A stretch of DNA of 64,000 nucleotides from AWTP1-13 sp035550075 (GTDB lineage: Bacteria > Pseudomonadota > Alphaproteobacteria > Rhizobiales > Hyphomicrobiaceae). How positions within the stretch are numbered: the stretch's first letter is position 1; the number at the start of each line of letters is the position of its first letter. Below the pieces are notes generated by a model that was not told the origin of the DNA, did no database searches, and saw only the letters and a list, made by a program, of their open reading frames with translations. The translations under genes were made by a program, and so were the position numbers. Location of the stretch: positions 9,700-73,699 of the forward strand of contig DASZQG010000223.1 in the NCBI GenBank assembly GCA_035550075.1, given 5' to 3'. Positions 41,636-50,754 of this stretch are shown in pieces.

Positions 41636-44080
41636 TCAGACATCGAGATTGGAAACGGACAGGGCGTTCGCTTGGATGAACTCGCGGCGGGGCTCGACCA
41701 CGTCGCCCATCAGGCGCGAGAAGATCTCGTCCGCCTCGCCCAGCTCGCCGATCTTCACCTGCAGGAGCGTGCGGCTTTCCTTGTCGAGCGTGGTCTCCCA
41801 GAGCTGCTCCGGGTTCATCTCGCCCAGCCCTTTGTAACGCTGGATCGAAATGCCTTTGCGACCCGCCTCGAATACGGCATCCAGCAGGCTGCGCGGGCCG
41901 AACACGGGGGCGGCGCTGTCCTTCCGGCGCAGGCTGGCAGTCGCCCCGTAGATTTCCGCCAGGTGCGCGTGGCGCTCGTTAAGACGGCGCGCCTCCAGCG
42001 CGCCCAACAGGGCGCGATCCAGCGTGTGCGCCTCCGTCACGCCGCGTACTTCGCGGCGAAACACGTAGCCCTCGTTGCCGAAACGCCCAGTCCAGCCGCG
42101 CTCGGTTTCGTCGGCTTGCGCGTCGAGGCGGATGGCAATGGCCGCTGCAACGGCATTGGCCTTCTCGGCCGACAGCAGAAGCGGCTGATCGAACGCTCCG
42201 CCGATGGCGGCCTGCTCCACCACGAAGCGTGCATAGCGCGAATGGACGTCGTCGATCAGCTTCGACACCACCCGCGCCTGATCGACAATGTCGCGCAGAT
42301 CCCGGCCGGCACGGACTTCGCCGTTGCCGAGCTGCAGGGTTGCATCTTCCAGCCCCGCGTCGACCAGATAATCTTCGAATGCGCGCTGGTCCTTCAGATA
42401 GGTCTCTGACTTGCCCTTCGACACTTTGTAGAGCGGCGGCTGGGCGATATAGAGGTGCCCCTTCTCCACCAGCTCGGCCATGTGCCGGTAGAAAAAGGTC
42501 AGCAGCAGCGTGCGGATATGAGCGCCGTCCACGTCGGCGTCGGTCATGATGATGATCTTGTGGTAGCGCAGCTTGCTGATGTCGAACTCGTCGCGGATGC
42601 CAGTGCCGAGCGCGGTGATGAGCGTGCCGATCTCTTGGCTCGACAGCATCTTGTCGAAGCGTGCGCGCTCCACGTTCAGGATTTTGCCGCGAATCGGCAG
42701 CACGGCCTGGAACTCGCGATTGCGCCCCTGCTTGGCGGAGCCGCCGGCCGAGTCACCCTCGACGATGAACATTTCCGTATTGGCCGGATCGCGATCCTGG
42801 CACTCGGCAAGCTTGCCGGGCAGCGAATTGATGTCGAGCGCGCCCTTGCGCCGCGTCAGCTCGCGCGCCTTGCGGGCCGCCTCGCGCGCCGCGGCCGCCT
42901 CCACCACCTTGGTGATGATGGCCTTGCCTTCCTTGGGATGCTCCTCGAACCAAGCCGAGAGCTGGTCGCCGACGATGCTCTCCACCACCGGCTTCACCTC
43001 GGAGGACACCAGCTTGTCCTTCGTCTGGCTGGAGAACTTCGGGTCGGGCACCTTCACCGACAGCACCGCCGTGAGACCCTCGCGCGCATCCTCGCCGGAG
43101 AGCTGCACCTTCTCCTTTTTGGCGACGCCGTTCCCCTCCGCGTACTTGTTGATGGCGCGCGTGAGGGCAGCGCGGAAACCGGCCAGATGCGTGCCTCCAT
43201 CGCGCTGAGGAATGTTGTTGGTGAAGCAGAGGACCTGCTCGTGGTAGGCGTCGTTCCACCACAGCGCCAGCTCCACAGCCACGTTTTCGCGCTCGCCGGC
43301 AATCATGATCGGCGCCTCGATCAGCGCGACCTTGGAACGGTCGATGAAGCGCACGAACTCGCGGATGCCGCCGTCGTATTGCATCTCGACGGTTTTCTTG
43401 TCGGCATGCCGGTCGTCGATCAATATCACGCGCACGCCGGAGTTCAGGAACGCCAGCTCGCGCAAGCGGTGCTCGAGCGTGCCGAAGTCGAACTCGATCA
43501 CGTTGTGAAAGGTCTCGGAGCTTGGCCAGAAGGTGACCTCGGTGCCGCGCTTGCCGTCGGCGTCGCCAATGACGCGCAGCGGCGCCTCGGTAACGCCGTT
43601 GCGAAACCGGACGAAATGCTCCTTGCCCTCGCGCCAGATCTTGAGCTCGAGCACGGTGGAGAGGGCGTTGACCACCGACACGCCGACCCCGTGCAGGCCG
43701 CCCGAAACCTTGTAGGGATTGTCATCCTCGCCTTCGCCGAACTTGCCGCCGGCGTGGAGTTGGGTCATCACCACCTCGGCGGCGGAAATACCTTCCTCGG
43801 GGTGGATGTCCGTTGGAATGCCGCGGCCGTTGTCGCGCACCGTGCACGATCCGTCGGGATTGAGCGCGACCATCACTTCGCTGGCAAAGCCTGCCAGGGC
43901 CTCGTCGATGGCGTTGTCGACGACCTCATAGACCATGTGATGCAGGCCCGAGCCGTCATCGGTATCGCCGATGTACATGCCCGGACGCTTGCGCACCGCG
44001 TCCAACCCCTTGAGAACCCTGATTGCATCGGCGCCGTATTTCTCCGCGCCATTGGCCTTGCGGGCCGGCTTCACGCTCAT
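41636..44080 (-). CDS. gyrB: DNA gyrase subunit B
   Basis: 814 residues from ATG 44080 (GAGG just upstream); the longer frame adds 34 non-homologous residues. GHKL ATPase with DNAIDEAL, DNGRGIPTDIHPEEG and GGLHGVGVSVVNALS, the TOPRIM motifs EGDSAGGSAKQGR and DADVDGAHIRTLLL, and the C-terminal QRYKGLGEMNPEQLWETT. With GyrA it introduces negative supercoils. Fourth gene of dnaA-dnaN-recF-gyrB; a 149-base gap to recF probably holds its own promoter. Confidence 0.97.
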   Translation of the reverse strand: MSVKPARKANGAEKYGADAIRVLKGLDAVRKRPGMYIGDTDDGSGLHHMVYEVVDNAIDEALAGFASEVMVALNPDGSCTVRDNGRGIPTDIHPEEGISAAEVVMTQLHAGGKFGEGEDDNPYKVSGGLHGVGVSVVNALSTVLELKIWREGKEHFVRFRNGVTEAPLRVIGDADGKRGTEVTFWPSSETFHNVIEFDFGTLEHRLRELAFLNSGVRVILIDDRHADKKTVEMQYDGGIREFVRFIDRSKVALIEAPIMIAGERENVAVELALWWNDAYHEQVLCFTNNIPQRDGGTHLAGFRAALTRAINKYAEGNGVAKKEKVQLSGEDAREGLTAVLSVKVPDPKFSSQTKDKLVSSEVKPVVESIVGDQLSAWFEEHPKEGKAIITKVVEAAAAREAARKARELTRRKGALDINSLPGKLAECQDRDPANTEMFIVEGDSAGGSAKQGRNREFQAVLPIRGKILNVERARFDKMLSSQEIGTLITALGTGIRDEFDISKLRYHKIIIMTDADVDGAHIRTLLLTFFYRHMAELVEKGHLYIAQPPLYKVSKGKSETYLKDQRAFEDYLVDAGLEDATLQLGNGEVRAGRDLRDIVDQARVVSKLIDDVHSRYARFVVEQAAIGGAFDQPLLLSAEKANAVAAAIAIRLDAQADETERGWTGRFGNEGYVFRREVRGVTEAHTLDRALLGALEARRLNERHAHLAEIYGATASLRRKDSAAPVFGPRSLLDAVFEAGRKGISIQRYKGLGEMNPEQLWETTLDKESRTLLQVKIGELGEADEIFSRLMGDVVEPRREFIQANALSVSNLDV

Positions 44081-44229
44081 CCTCAAAACGTCCTTTTCGG
44101 GGGGAAAATCCTCGGCCCAGAACATACCCCAAACGGGCAAAAAAAGCACGTGAAATGATGCGCCGCGAAGCGGATAAAACACCAGTTATACCAATATGAT
44201 AGGTCGCCGTTCCGGAACCCGCGGGAGGC

Positions 44230-45450
44230 CTAAGGGCGAAGGTCGACCCGACCCTCCTGGAGCGCGAAAAACTGGGCCTTGTCGCCAAGGGCCGAGAAGG
44301 CCTCGAAATCGGTGCCCGTCATCCAAGCCTGGGTCCCCAGACGCACGATTTCATCGAACAGGGCCCTGCGCCGCGCCTGGTCGAGATGGGCGCCGATTTC
44401 GTCAAGCAGCAGGATCGGCGCCACGCCGCCATGCCGGTGGCGCACCAAGTCGGCATGGGCCAAAACCAGGCCGATCAGGAGGGCCTTCTGCTCGCCCGTG
44501 GAGCATACCCGCGCCGGCATGCCCTTCGGCCCATGCCCGACCATGAGATCGGACCGATGGGGGCCGGCCAGCGTACGCCCCGCGGCACGGTCGCGATCGC
44601 GCTCCTGCGCCAGCCGGCGGATGTAGTGATCCTCGACGTCGATCGCCGGACGGGTCGCCAACTCCGCTTCAAGCGCTCCCTCGAGCGCCACGTCGGCCCA
44701 CGGGAACGCGGCGCCGGCTTGGCTGGCGCGGCGCGAAGCAATAGCCGCCTGCAGCTCAGCCACCACCATGCGACGCGAGGCGGCAATCGCCACGCCAGCC
44801 TCCCCCATCACCTGCTCGAAACCCTCGTAGCGCAGCTCGTCGCCAACGTTGTCGGCGAGCAGTCGGTTGCGCTGCTGCATGGCGCGCTCGAACTGTCCGA
44901 GCTGCGCGCGGTACCCCGGATCGAAGCACTGCACGAGGCGATCCAGGAACCGGCGCCGGTCAGCAGCCGGCCCGGTGAAAAGCCCATCCATCGCCGGCGT
45001 CAGCCACAACATCTCGGCATAGTCGCCTAAGGCGCCCGTGCCGGCCTGCGTTTGCCCATTGATGCGCACAACGCGCCTGGCGCGTGCGCCAGGCGCGGCT
45101 TCAGCGAGCCCGGTCCCGACGTTGTAGATGCCGGCCGGCGTGTGCAAGCGCGCCGCAACCGCCCAGGTGCCCTGCCCTGCCCGAGCCAGTTCCGGAAGCG
45201 GCGCCCGCCGCAATCCCTGGCCGGGGCTCAACAGCGAAATGGCCTCAAGGAGGTTGGTCTTGCCCGCGCCGTTGGCGCCACACAGAACCACTGGCGCCGG
45301 ACCGGCCTTCACCACATGCGCGGCGTAGTTGCGGAAGTCGGTGAGCTGAATGCGCTCGATCCACAAGCGCGGCTCAGGTGCCGGCGCGCGAGCCTCCCCT
45401 GCACCACCCAGCGCCGAGGCTGCCGCTTGCGCCCTTGCCGCTTGAACCAT
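44230..45450 (-). CDS. recF: DNA replication and repair protein RecF
   Basis: 406 residues from ATG 45450. SMC-like ATPase with Walker A GANGAGKT (58-65), signature STGEQKALLIGLVLAH (about 320) and Walker B ILLLDEIGAHLD (about 350). The first 27 residues are an Ala-rich extension. Loads RecA at single-strand gaps with RecO and RecR. Starts 9 nt after the dnaN stop, so dnaN and recF are co-transcribed. Confidence 0.96.
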   Translation of the reverse strand: MVQAARAQAAASALGGAGEARAPAPEPRLWIERIQLTDFRNYAAHVVKAGPAPVVLCGANGAGKTNLLEAISLLSPGQGLRRAPLPELARAGQGTWAVAARLHTPAGIYNVGTGLAEAAPGARARRVVRINGQTQAGTGALGDYAEMLWLTPAMDGLFTGPAADRRRFLDRLVQCFDPGYRAQLGQFERAMQQRNRLLADNVGDELRYEGFEQVMGEAGVAIAASRRMVVAELQAAIASRRASQAGAAFPWADVALEGALEAELATRPAIDVEDHYIRRLAQERDRDRAAGRTLAGPHRSDLMVGHGPKGMPARVCSTGEQKALLIGLVLAHADLVRHRHGGVAPILLLDEIGAHLDQARRRALFDEIVRLGTQAWMTGTDFEAFSALGDKAQFFALQEGRVDLRP

Positions 45451-45459
45451 TGCGCTCCG

Positions 45460-46578
45460 TCAGACCCGCATGGGCATAAGAACGTACAGCGCGCCCTCGT
45501 CGCCCTCATCCTTCACCATGGTCGGTGAGCCGGGGTCGGCGAGCTGGAAATGCGCCGTTTCGCTCTCGAGCTGATTGGCGATGTCGAGGAGATAGCGGGC
45601 GTTGAAACCGATCTCGAGGGGTTGTGAACCGTAGTCGACGGTGATCTCCTCCGTCGCGCTGCCGCCATCAGGATTGTTCACGGACAGCACGAGCTTGTTT
45701 CCGGACATGTTGAGCTTGACCGCACGCCCGCGCTCACTGGCAATGGTCGAGACCCGGTCTACCGCGTTCTTGAACTCGGCGTTGGAGACCTTGAGGTCCT
45801 TGTCGTTCGCCTTCGGGATCACACGCGCATAGTCGGGGAAGGTGCCGTCGATCAGCTTGGAGGTGAGCGTGATGGTTCCGATTTCGAAGCGGGCCTTGGC
45901 CGCCGACACGCCTACGTCGACGGTGCCGTCGCTACTCTCGATCAGCCGATGCAGCTCGTGCACGGTCTTGCGCGGCAGGATGATGCCCGGCATCGCCTCT
46001 GCCCCCTTGGGCAACGGCACGTCCGCTTGAGCCAGGCGGTGGCCGTCGGTGGCGACTGCGCGCAGCGTCTGGCGTTTGCCTCGGGAGGCGGCGTGCAGGT
46101 AGATACCGTTGAGATAGTAGCGCGTCTCCTCGGTGGAGATGGCAAAGCGGGTCTTGTCGATAAGCCGCTTCAAGTCCTGGGCGCCGATCTGGAACTTGTG
46201 GTTGAGCTCACCGGCAGCAAGGTCGGGAAAATCTTCCGGCGCCAGGGTCTGCAGGGCGAAGCGCGACTGGCCCGACGTCAGCACCAGCCGTTCCTTGTCG
46301 GCCTCCCGCTTCATTTCAACTTCCGCGCCGTCGGGCAGCTTGCGCACGATGTCGTGCAAGATGTGCGCAGGTACGGTGGTGGCACCCGGTTGCGACACGT
46401 CGGCCGGCGCCTGCTCGATCACCTCGCGCTCCAGGTCCGTGGCCTTGAACGACAGACCTTGCGCAGAGGCCTTCAGCAGCACGTTGGAGAGAATGGGGAT
46501 GGTCGTGCGCCGCTCCACTACGCTCGTGACGTGGCCCAGCGCCCTGAGCAACTCACCCCTTTCAATGACCAGCTTCAT
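45460..46578 (-). CDS. dnaN: DNA polymerase III beta sliding clamp
   Basis: 372 residues, the normal length, with the three-fold repeated clamp domains. Starts MKLVIERGELLRALGHVTSVVERRTTIPILSN and ends with the conserved YVLMPMRV. Encircles DNA and tethers Pol III and other replication and repair factors. Separated from dnaA by 281 bases. Confidence 0.97.
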   Translation of the reverse strand: MKLVIERGELLRALGHVTSVVERRTTIPILSNVLLKASAQGLSFKATDLEREVIEQAPADVSQPGATTVPAHILHDIVRKLPDGAEVEMKREADKERLVLTSGQSRFALQTLAPEDFPDLAAGELNHKFQIGAQDLKRLIDKTRFAISTEETRYYLNGIYLHAASRGKRQTLRAVATDGHRLAQADVPLPKGAEAMPGIILPRKTVHELHRLIESSDGTVDVGVSAAKARFEIGTITLTSKLIDGTFPDYARVIPKANDKDLKVSNAEFKNAVDRVSTIASERGRAVKLNMSGNKLVLSVNNPDGGSATEEITVDYGSQPLEIGFNARYLLDIANQLESETAHFQLADPGSPTMVKDEGDEGALYVLMPMRV

Positions 46579-46765
46579 GACTCTATCTCACCGATGTTGG
46601 TTCATTGCAGCGGCATCGTATGCCACGTTGGCGCCACCGCAAAAGTCGTGTCGAAAACAATGTCGTGCCGACCGGAGTAAAGTTCGCTTCGGCGTGAAGG
46701 TGAACCCCGCCGCGCGCCTTTGCAAGCATTCTGCGGCCGGAAAGCGTGGCGGCGCTATAGCTACA

Positions 46766-46791
46766 GGAGCGGCGCCGATCGACGCCGCTCC
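46766..46791 (-). terminator. Hairpin downstream of dnaA
   Basis: 9-bp perfect stem GGAGCGGCG (46766-46774) / CGCCGCTCC (46783-46791) with an 8-nt loop, about 70 nt past the dnaA stop on the minus strand. No T-run follows, so it may terminate weakly or only stabilise the 3' end. Confidence 0.4.
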
Positions 46792-46859
46792 TCCCCGCTG
46801 CAGTCCGCCCCCCGGAAGCCCCTGGTGGCGGAAAAAAAATGCATTCACAATCCCCGCCG

Positions 46860-48380
46860 CTAGCGATTGAGTTGCCGCTTGAGGGCCTCTATCTCGTCGC
46901 GCAGGCTCGGATTTTCGCCGACCTCCTTGTCGATCTTGCGGATGGCATGCAGCACGGTCGTATGATCGCGCTTGCCGAACCGCCGGCCGATTTCCGGCAG
47001 CGACCGCGAGGTCAGATGCTTCGCAAGATACATCCCCACCTGCCGTGGCCGCACCACGGACCGATGGCGGCGCTCTGACAAAATGTCATGCCGTGAAATC
47101 GAGTAGTGGTTGGAGACAACCCGCAGAATGTCCTCGATCTTGATGCGGGGCGGCTGAATGCCTTGGATCAGATCGCGGACAATCGTTTCGGCGATGTCGA
47201 CGGTCACCGGCGTGCGCATCACCTGCCAGTGCAGGTGCAGACGATTGACCGCGCCTTCAAGCTCCCGGCCGCCATTCTGGGTGAGCTGCGCCGCAAGCAG
47301 CTTCAGTGCCTCGGCCGGTATATCGAAGGTCGGATCATCCTTGCGCCGCTCCTTGATGCGCCGCTCGAGGATCATTAGGCGCAGGTCCTCGTCGAGCGGC
47401 CCGATCTCCATGACCAGCCCGCGCTGGAGGCGCGAGCGCATGCGATCGTTGAGATGCTCAAGCTGCGCCGGCGGCCGCGGGGCCGCAACGACGACCTGCC
47501 GGCCACCATCGAGCATGGCATTTATGATGTGCTCGAACTCCTGTTCCGTCTTCTCGCCCATGAAATGCAGATCGTCCATGAGCAGGATGTCGACGGCACG
47601 GAAGCGTTCCTTGAACGCCAGCGCGTCATGGCTCTTGATCGCATCCACGAAGTGATAGCGGAAGCGATCGGCGTTGAGGTAGAGGACGCGGGCCTGGGGC
47701 GCGCGCCGCTTCACCTCCCAGGCGATGGCGTGCTGCAGGTGGGTTTTGCCGTGGCCTACGCCCGCATAGAGGTAAAGCGGGTTGAAGCCGCGACCCTCGG
47801 CCATCACAGTCTCGGCAACCTGCGTCGCAGCCGCGTGCGCCATCCGGTTCGACGGCGCCACAACGAAACTGTCGAAGGTATAGCGGGGATCGAGCGGCGA
47901 TCCCTCAAAGCCGTTCACGTGTGTGCGCGCCATTGCAGGAACCGGCGCAATGGCGGGACGGCGCGGTCCCGTGCCGGGCCCTTCGCTCGCGGCCGCCGTC
48001 TTTCCCGGCGGCGGCGTTGCAGGCGGCTGCTGCGCGCCACCGGCGGCAGCCTGGGTACCGCCCGGCTCGCGCACCACCACCTCGACCCGCTTGGCGCCCT
48101 TGAACTCGATGGCGCAGCAGTCAAGCAGGGCCTCGGCGTAGTTGCGCTGGATCCAGGTCTTCAGGAAGGCGACCGGAACGGTTGCGCGCACCGTCCGCCC
48201 ATCGAATTGGTCGAAATCTATCGCATGAAACCAGCTTGAGTAGATGTCCTCGCCGAGGCGAGCGCGCAGCATGGCGCGTACCTTCTCCCCCTTGGCGCTG
48301 TCCGCCGGCGGCGGCCCGTTGCCTGTACCATCGGTCTTGGCCCCTCGCCCGGCGCCGCGCCCGTGCTCGATATGCTCCAT
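46860..48380 (-). CDS. dnaA: Chromosomal replication initiator DnaA
   Basis: 506 residues from ATG 48380. Domain I (about 30-105, with SSWFHAIDFDQFDG), a Pro/Ala/Gly-rich domain II linker (about 110-160), AAA+ domain III with Walker A GVGHGKTH and Walker B ILLMDDLHFMGEK, and the DNA-binding domain IV ending in the DnaA signature RHRSVVRPRQVGMYLAKHLTSRSLPEIGRRFG-type segment with KRDHTTVLHA. Binds DnaA boxes to open oriC. Head of the replication block; an upstream GANTC cluster suggests methylation-linked control. Confidence 0.97.
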   Translation of the reverse strand: MEHIEHGRGAGRGAKTDGTGNGPPPADSAKGEKVRAMLRARLGEDIYSSWFHAIDFDQFDGRTVRATVPVAFLKTWIQRNYAEALLDCCAIEFKGAKRVEVVVREPGGTQAAAGGAQQPPATPPPGKTAAASEGPGTGPRRPAIAPVPAMARTHVNGFEGSPLDPRYTFDSFVVAPSNRMAHAAATQVAETVMAEGRGFNPLYLYAGVGHGKTHLQHAIAWEVKRRAPQARVLYLNADRFRYHFVDAIKSHDALAFKERFRAVDILLMDDLHFMGEKTEQEFEHIINAMLDGGRQVVVAAPRPPAQLEHLNDRMRSRLQRGLVMEIGPLDEDLRLMILERRIKERRKDDPTFDIPAEALKLLAAQLTQNGGRELEGAVNRLHLHWQVMRTPVTVDIAETIVRDLIQGIQPPRIKIEDILRVVSNHYSISRHDILSERRHRSVVRPRQVGMYLAKHLTSRSLPEIGRRFGKRDHTTVLHAIRKIDKEVGENPSLRDEIEALKRQLNR

Positions 48381-48503
48381 GTTTGACCCCCGCACATGAG
48401 ACTGCTCACTGCCGCTCGCGTCACGCTGTGCGCCGCCCTGCCCAGCCGCATACATCCCGGGACGGGTTTGCCGCATCGCGTGCCCTCTCGTATCGAGCGC
48501 AAC

Positions 48504-48938
48504 TCAACCTTGCGCCCAGGGCAGCCCTCTAGCCTTCCAGCCAGCGAGACGCCCTCTATGGCGGTCGGGGTCGAGTGGCCCTTCGAACCCGTCCGCTACG
48601 TTGCGGCAGCGCGTGTAGCCTGCCGCCGCCATCGCCCGCGCAGCCTTGAGACTTCGGCTGCCCGAACGACAGATGAAAAAAAGTTCGCTATTGCGGTCAG
48701 CCTCGATCGCTTCGAGCGCTTCCACGACCCGATCGACGAAGGCCGCGTTCAGCCGATCGTCAGGGAATCCCTGCCACTCGACCAACACGGGCCGCTTGTT
48801 GATGGAGGACAGGTCCGGCAGGCCGACATAAGCCCACTCGGCAATGGTCCTGACATCGATCAGGACCGACCTCGCATCACGCTTCAGCCTCGCCCACGTC
48901 TCTTCGACCGAAACTACGTCGATGTGGAACTCGTCCAC
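48504..48938 (-). CDS. Single-domain rhodanese-like protein
   Basis: 144 residues from GTG 48938 (GAGGTGGG upstream); TTG 48953 is the alternative. One rhodanese fold: DVRTIAEWAYVGLPDL near 27-42 and the active-site loop FICRSGSRS with the catalytic cysteine at about 88. The C-terminus GFEGPLDPDRHRGRLAGWKARGLPWAQG is typical of a rhodanese group in Rhizobiales. Sulfur acceptor unknown. Its position between rpsT and dnaA is conserved enough to suggest shared regulation, not shared function. Confidence 0.87.
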   Translation of the reverse strand: MDEFHIDVVSVEETWARLKRDARSVLIDVRTIAEWAYVGLPDLSSINKRPVLVEWQGFPDDRLNAAFVDRVVEALEAIEADRNSELFFICRSGSRSLKAARAMAAAGYTRCRNVADGFEGPLDPDRHRGRLAGWKARGLPWAQG

Positions 48939-48953
48939 CTCTACCCACCTCAA

Positions 48954-49578
48954 CGCCGCATCTTAGGCTCTGCAAGCAGAAGAGGCCCGGAAAATAGAGC
49001 CAGCTCAGAGGCGCCTCGTGAAGAAAAATGCGCCGCCATCCCGCTTGCAGTACGCTTGAGCAATCGATTCTGAGAAACGCGTAACCCGGCCAACCCTCAG
49101 AACTCGTACGCAGCCCGACCTCAGCAGATTCTTGTTCTCAATGCATCGTCTGCCTGAGCGCTGGCTTAGACCAACTGGATGCGCGAGGCAACCGGCGCCA
49201 CCTCACGACATCGTATCTGCACCGTGCGCACCCCGGTTGCGGGACCGGATCGCGCGATCATCCAGCACGCTGAAGAGTCGTCGCCAAGGTCTTTGACTCG
49301 TCGCGGGGATTCGTGCGCCGTCTCGGCGGGAACAGGGTGAGGCACGCGGCGTCGCGATGAGAGACGTTCAGCGCGAGATTCCGCTTGCCGTCTACGAGCC
49401 CCCTGTGCGTGCGTTTCATTTAAACGTCACAGTACGCAGCGCCAAACATCTGGATTCTCGCTGGCTTCGCCGCTTTCCGGCGCGCGCGCGGGCACCCGGG
49501 CGTTGCGATATTTGCGCAACACTCCTCCACCTCGCGGTGGATCGCAGGGCGAAGAGAAATTGAGGGCTGTTCGCTGGC
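48954..49578. promoter_or_regulatory. Gene-free stretch with seven GANTC sites between rpsT and the rhodanese/dnaA genes
   Basis: 625 bases without a supportable gene. GANTC starts at 49066, 49127, 49275, 49295, 49308, 49377 and 49453; about two would be expected. It lies upstream of the rhodanese-dnaA genes and so is the likely place of dnaA promoter(s); in Caulobacter dnaA transcription responds to GANTC methylation. No TTATCCACA-type DnaA box was found, only one distant match (CGATCCACC, minus strand near 49540), so I do not call it an origin. Confidence 0.5.
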
Positions 49579-49842
49579 TCAGGAGAGCGCTTTGACGCGC
49601 GAGCTCAGGCGGGAAATTTTCCGCGAGGCGGCGCGCTTGTGCATGATGCCCTTCTGGGCGGTGCGCATGAGAATCGGCTCTGCCGCAGCGAGCGCTGCCT
49701 TGGCCGCGCTCTTATCGCCGGTGGCGAGCGCTTCCTCGACCTTGCGCATGTAAGCCTTCACGCGGCTGCGCCGCGACTTGTTGACCTCGGTCCGGCGCGC
49801 AGTCTGGCGGACCGCCTTCTTGGCCGACGTGGTGTTCGCCAT
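49579..49842 (-). CDS. rpsT: 30S ribosomal protein S20
   Basis: 87 residues from ATG 49842. Strongly basic helical protein beginning MANTTSAKKAVRQTARRTEVNKSRRSR and ending in HKRAASRKISRLSSRVKAL, as in S20. Binds 16S rRNA early in 30S assembly. Located between the enoyl-CoA hydratase and dnaA genes, as in many alphaproteobacteria. Confidence 0.97.
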   Translation of the reverse strand: MANTTSAKKAVRQTARRTEVNKSRRSRVKAYMRKVEEALATGDKSAAKAALAAAEPILMRTAQKGIMHKRAASRKISRLSSRVKALS

Positions 49843-49952
49843 TCTCAATAAACTCCTGGGCGGGTCGGGGCCGCCCTTTCGGCGATCCCGATGATGAAAA
49901 GTTGGCGCTCTCTTAGACCGCGGCGACCGGAACGGTCAATAACGGCGCGGTT

Positions 49953-50726
49953 TTAAGTGTGCTTGAACGCGGGCTTGCGCTTCTCGATGAAGGCCGCCAT
50001 GCCTTCCTTCTGGTCGGCCAGGGCAAATTGGGAGTGGAATACCCGCCGCTCAAAGCGGATGCCCTCGGCCAGCGAGGTTTCATAGGCCCGGTTGACGGTT
50101 TCATTGGTCATCATGGTCACGGGAAGGGACATGCCGGCAATGGTCTCGGCCGTCTTCATCGCCTCCTCCATCAAGGATGCGGCCGGCACCACCCGCGCCA
50201 CCAGGTTGGCACGCTCGGCCTCCCCCGCGTCCATCATGCGGCCTGTGAGGCACATCTCCATGGCCTTGGCCTTGCCCACCTGGCGGATCAGGCGCTGGGT
50301 ACCGCCCGAGCCCGGCATCACGCCGAGCTTGATCTCCGGCTGGCCGAACTTGGCCGTGTCGGCGGCAATGATGATGTCGCACATCATGGCCAGCTCACAG
50401 CCGCCGCCGAGCGCGAACCCGGCCACTGCGGCGATGACCGGCTTGCGCGCGCGTGCCACGCGATCCCACTTGGAAATGAAGTCTTCCTTGTACGCCGACA
50501 TGTAGGTCTTGGACTGCATCTCCTTGATGTCGGCGCCGGCGGCGAACGCCTTGTCGCTACCGGTCACGACAATGCAGCCGATGCCCTCATCGGCTTCGAA
50601 GGCATCGAAGGCCTTGGACATCTCATCGATGAGCTGCGCGTTCAGCGCGTTGAGGGCGCCTTGACGATTGAGCCGCACGATACCGACGCGGCCCTTGGTT
50701 TCGACGAGGATGGTTTCATAGGCCAT
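49953..50726 (-). CDS. Enoyl-CoA hydratase
   Basis: 257 residues from ATG 50726 (GGAG upstream); longer frame rejected as it overlaps mutM. Crotonase fold with oxyanion-hole segments AFAAGADIKEM (about 60-70) and AGFALGGGCELAMMCD (about 103-118), and catalytic glutamates in CELAMM and QPEIKLGVMPGSGG. Hydrates trans-2-enoyl-CoA in fatty-acid oxidation. Conserved neighbour of mutM and rpsT. Confidence 0.95.
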   Translation of the reverse strand: MAYETILVETKGRVGIVRLNRQGALNALNAQLIDEMSKAFDAFEADEGIGCIVVTGSDKAFAAGADIKEMQSKTYMSAYKEDFISKWDRVARARKPVIAAVAGFALGGGCELAMMCDIIIAADTAKFGQPEIKLGVMPGSGGTQRLIRQVGKAKAMEMCLTGRMMDAGEAERANLVARVVPAASLMEEAMKTAETIAGMSLPVTMMTNETVNRAYETSLAEGIRFERRVFHSQFALADQKEGMAAFIEKRKPAFKHT

Positions 50727-50754
50727 GGGGTGGAGCTCCGTTAGCGTCAGATAA

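Noticed and set aside
42455..44158. 567-codon open frame on the plus strand opposite gyrB
   Set aside because: Shadow of the GyrB reading frame; composition is that of a reverse-complemented coding sequence and no motif is present.
46579..46859. Origin or DnaA-box array in the dnaA-dnaN interval
   Set aside because: No DnaA box was seen on either strand; only a hairpin after dnaA and a poly-A stretch near 46829.
48954..49578. Replication origin beside dnaA
   Set aside because: No cluster of TTATCCACA-type boxes and no clear AT-rich unwinding element; only GANTC sites are enriched. GC skew cannot be judged from one window.
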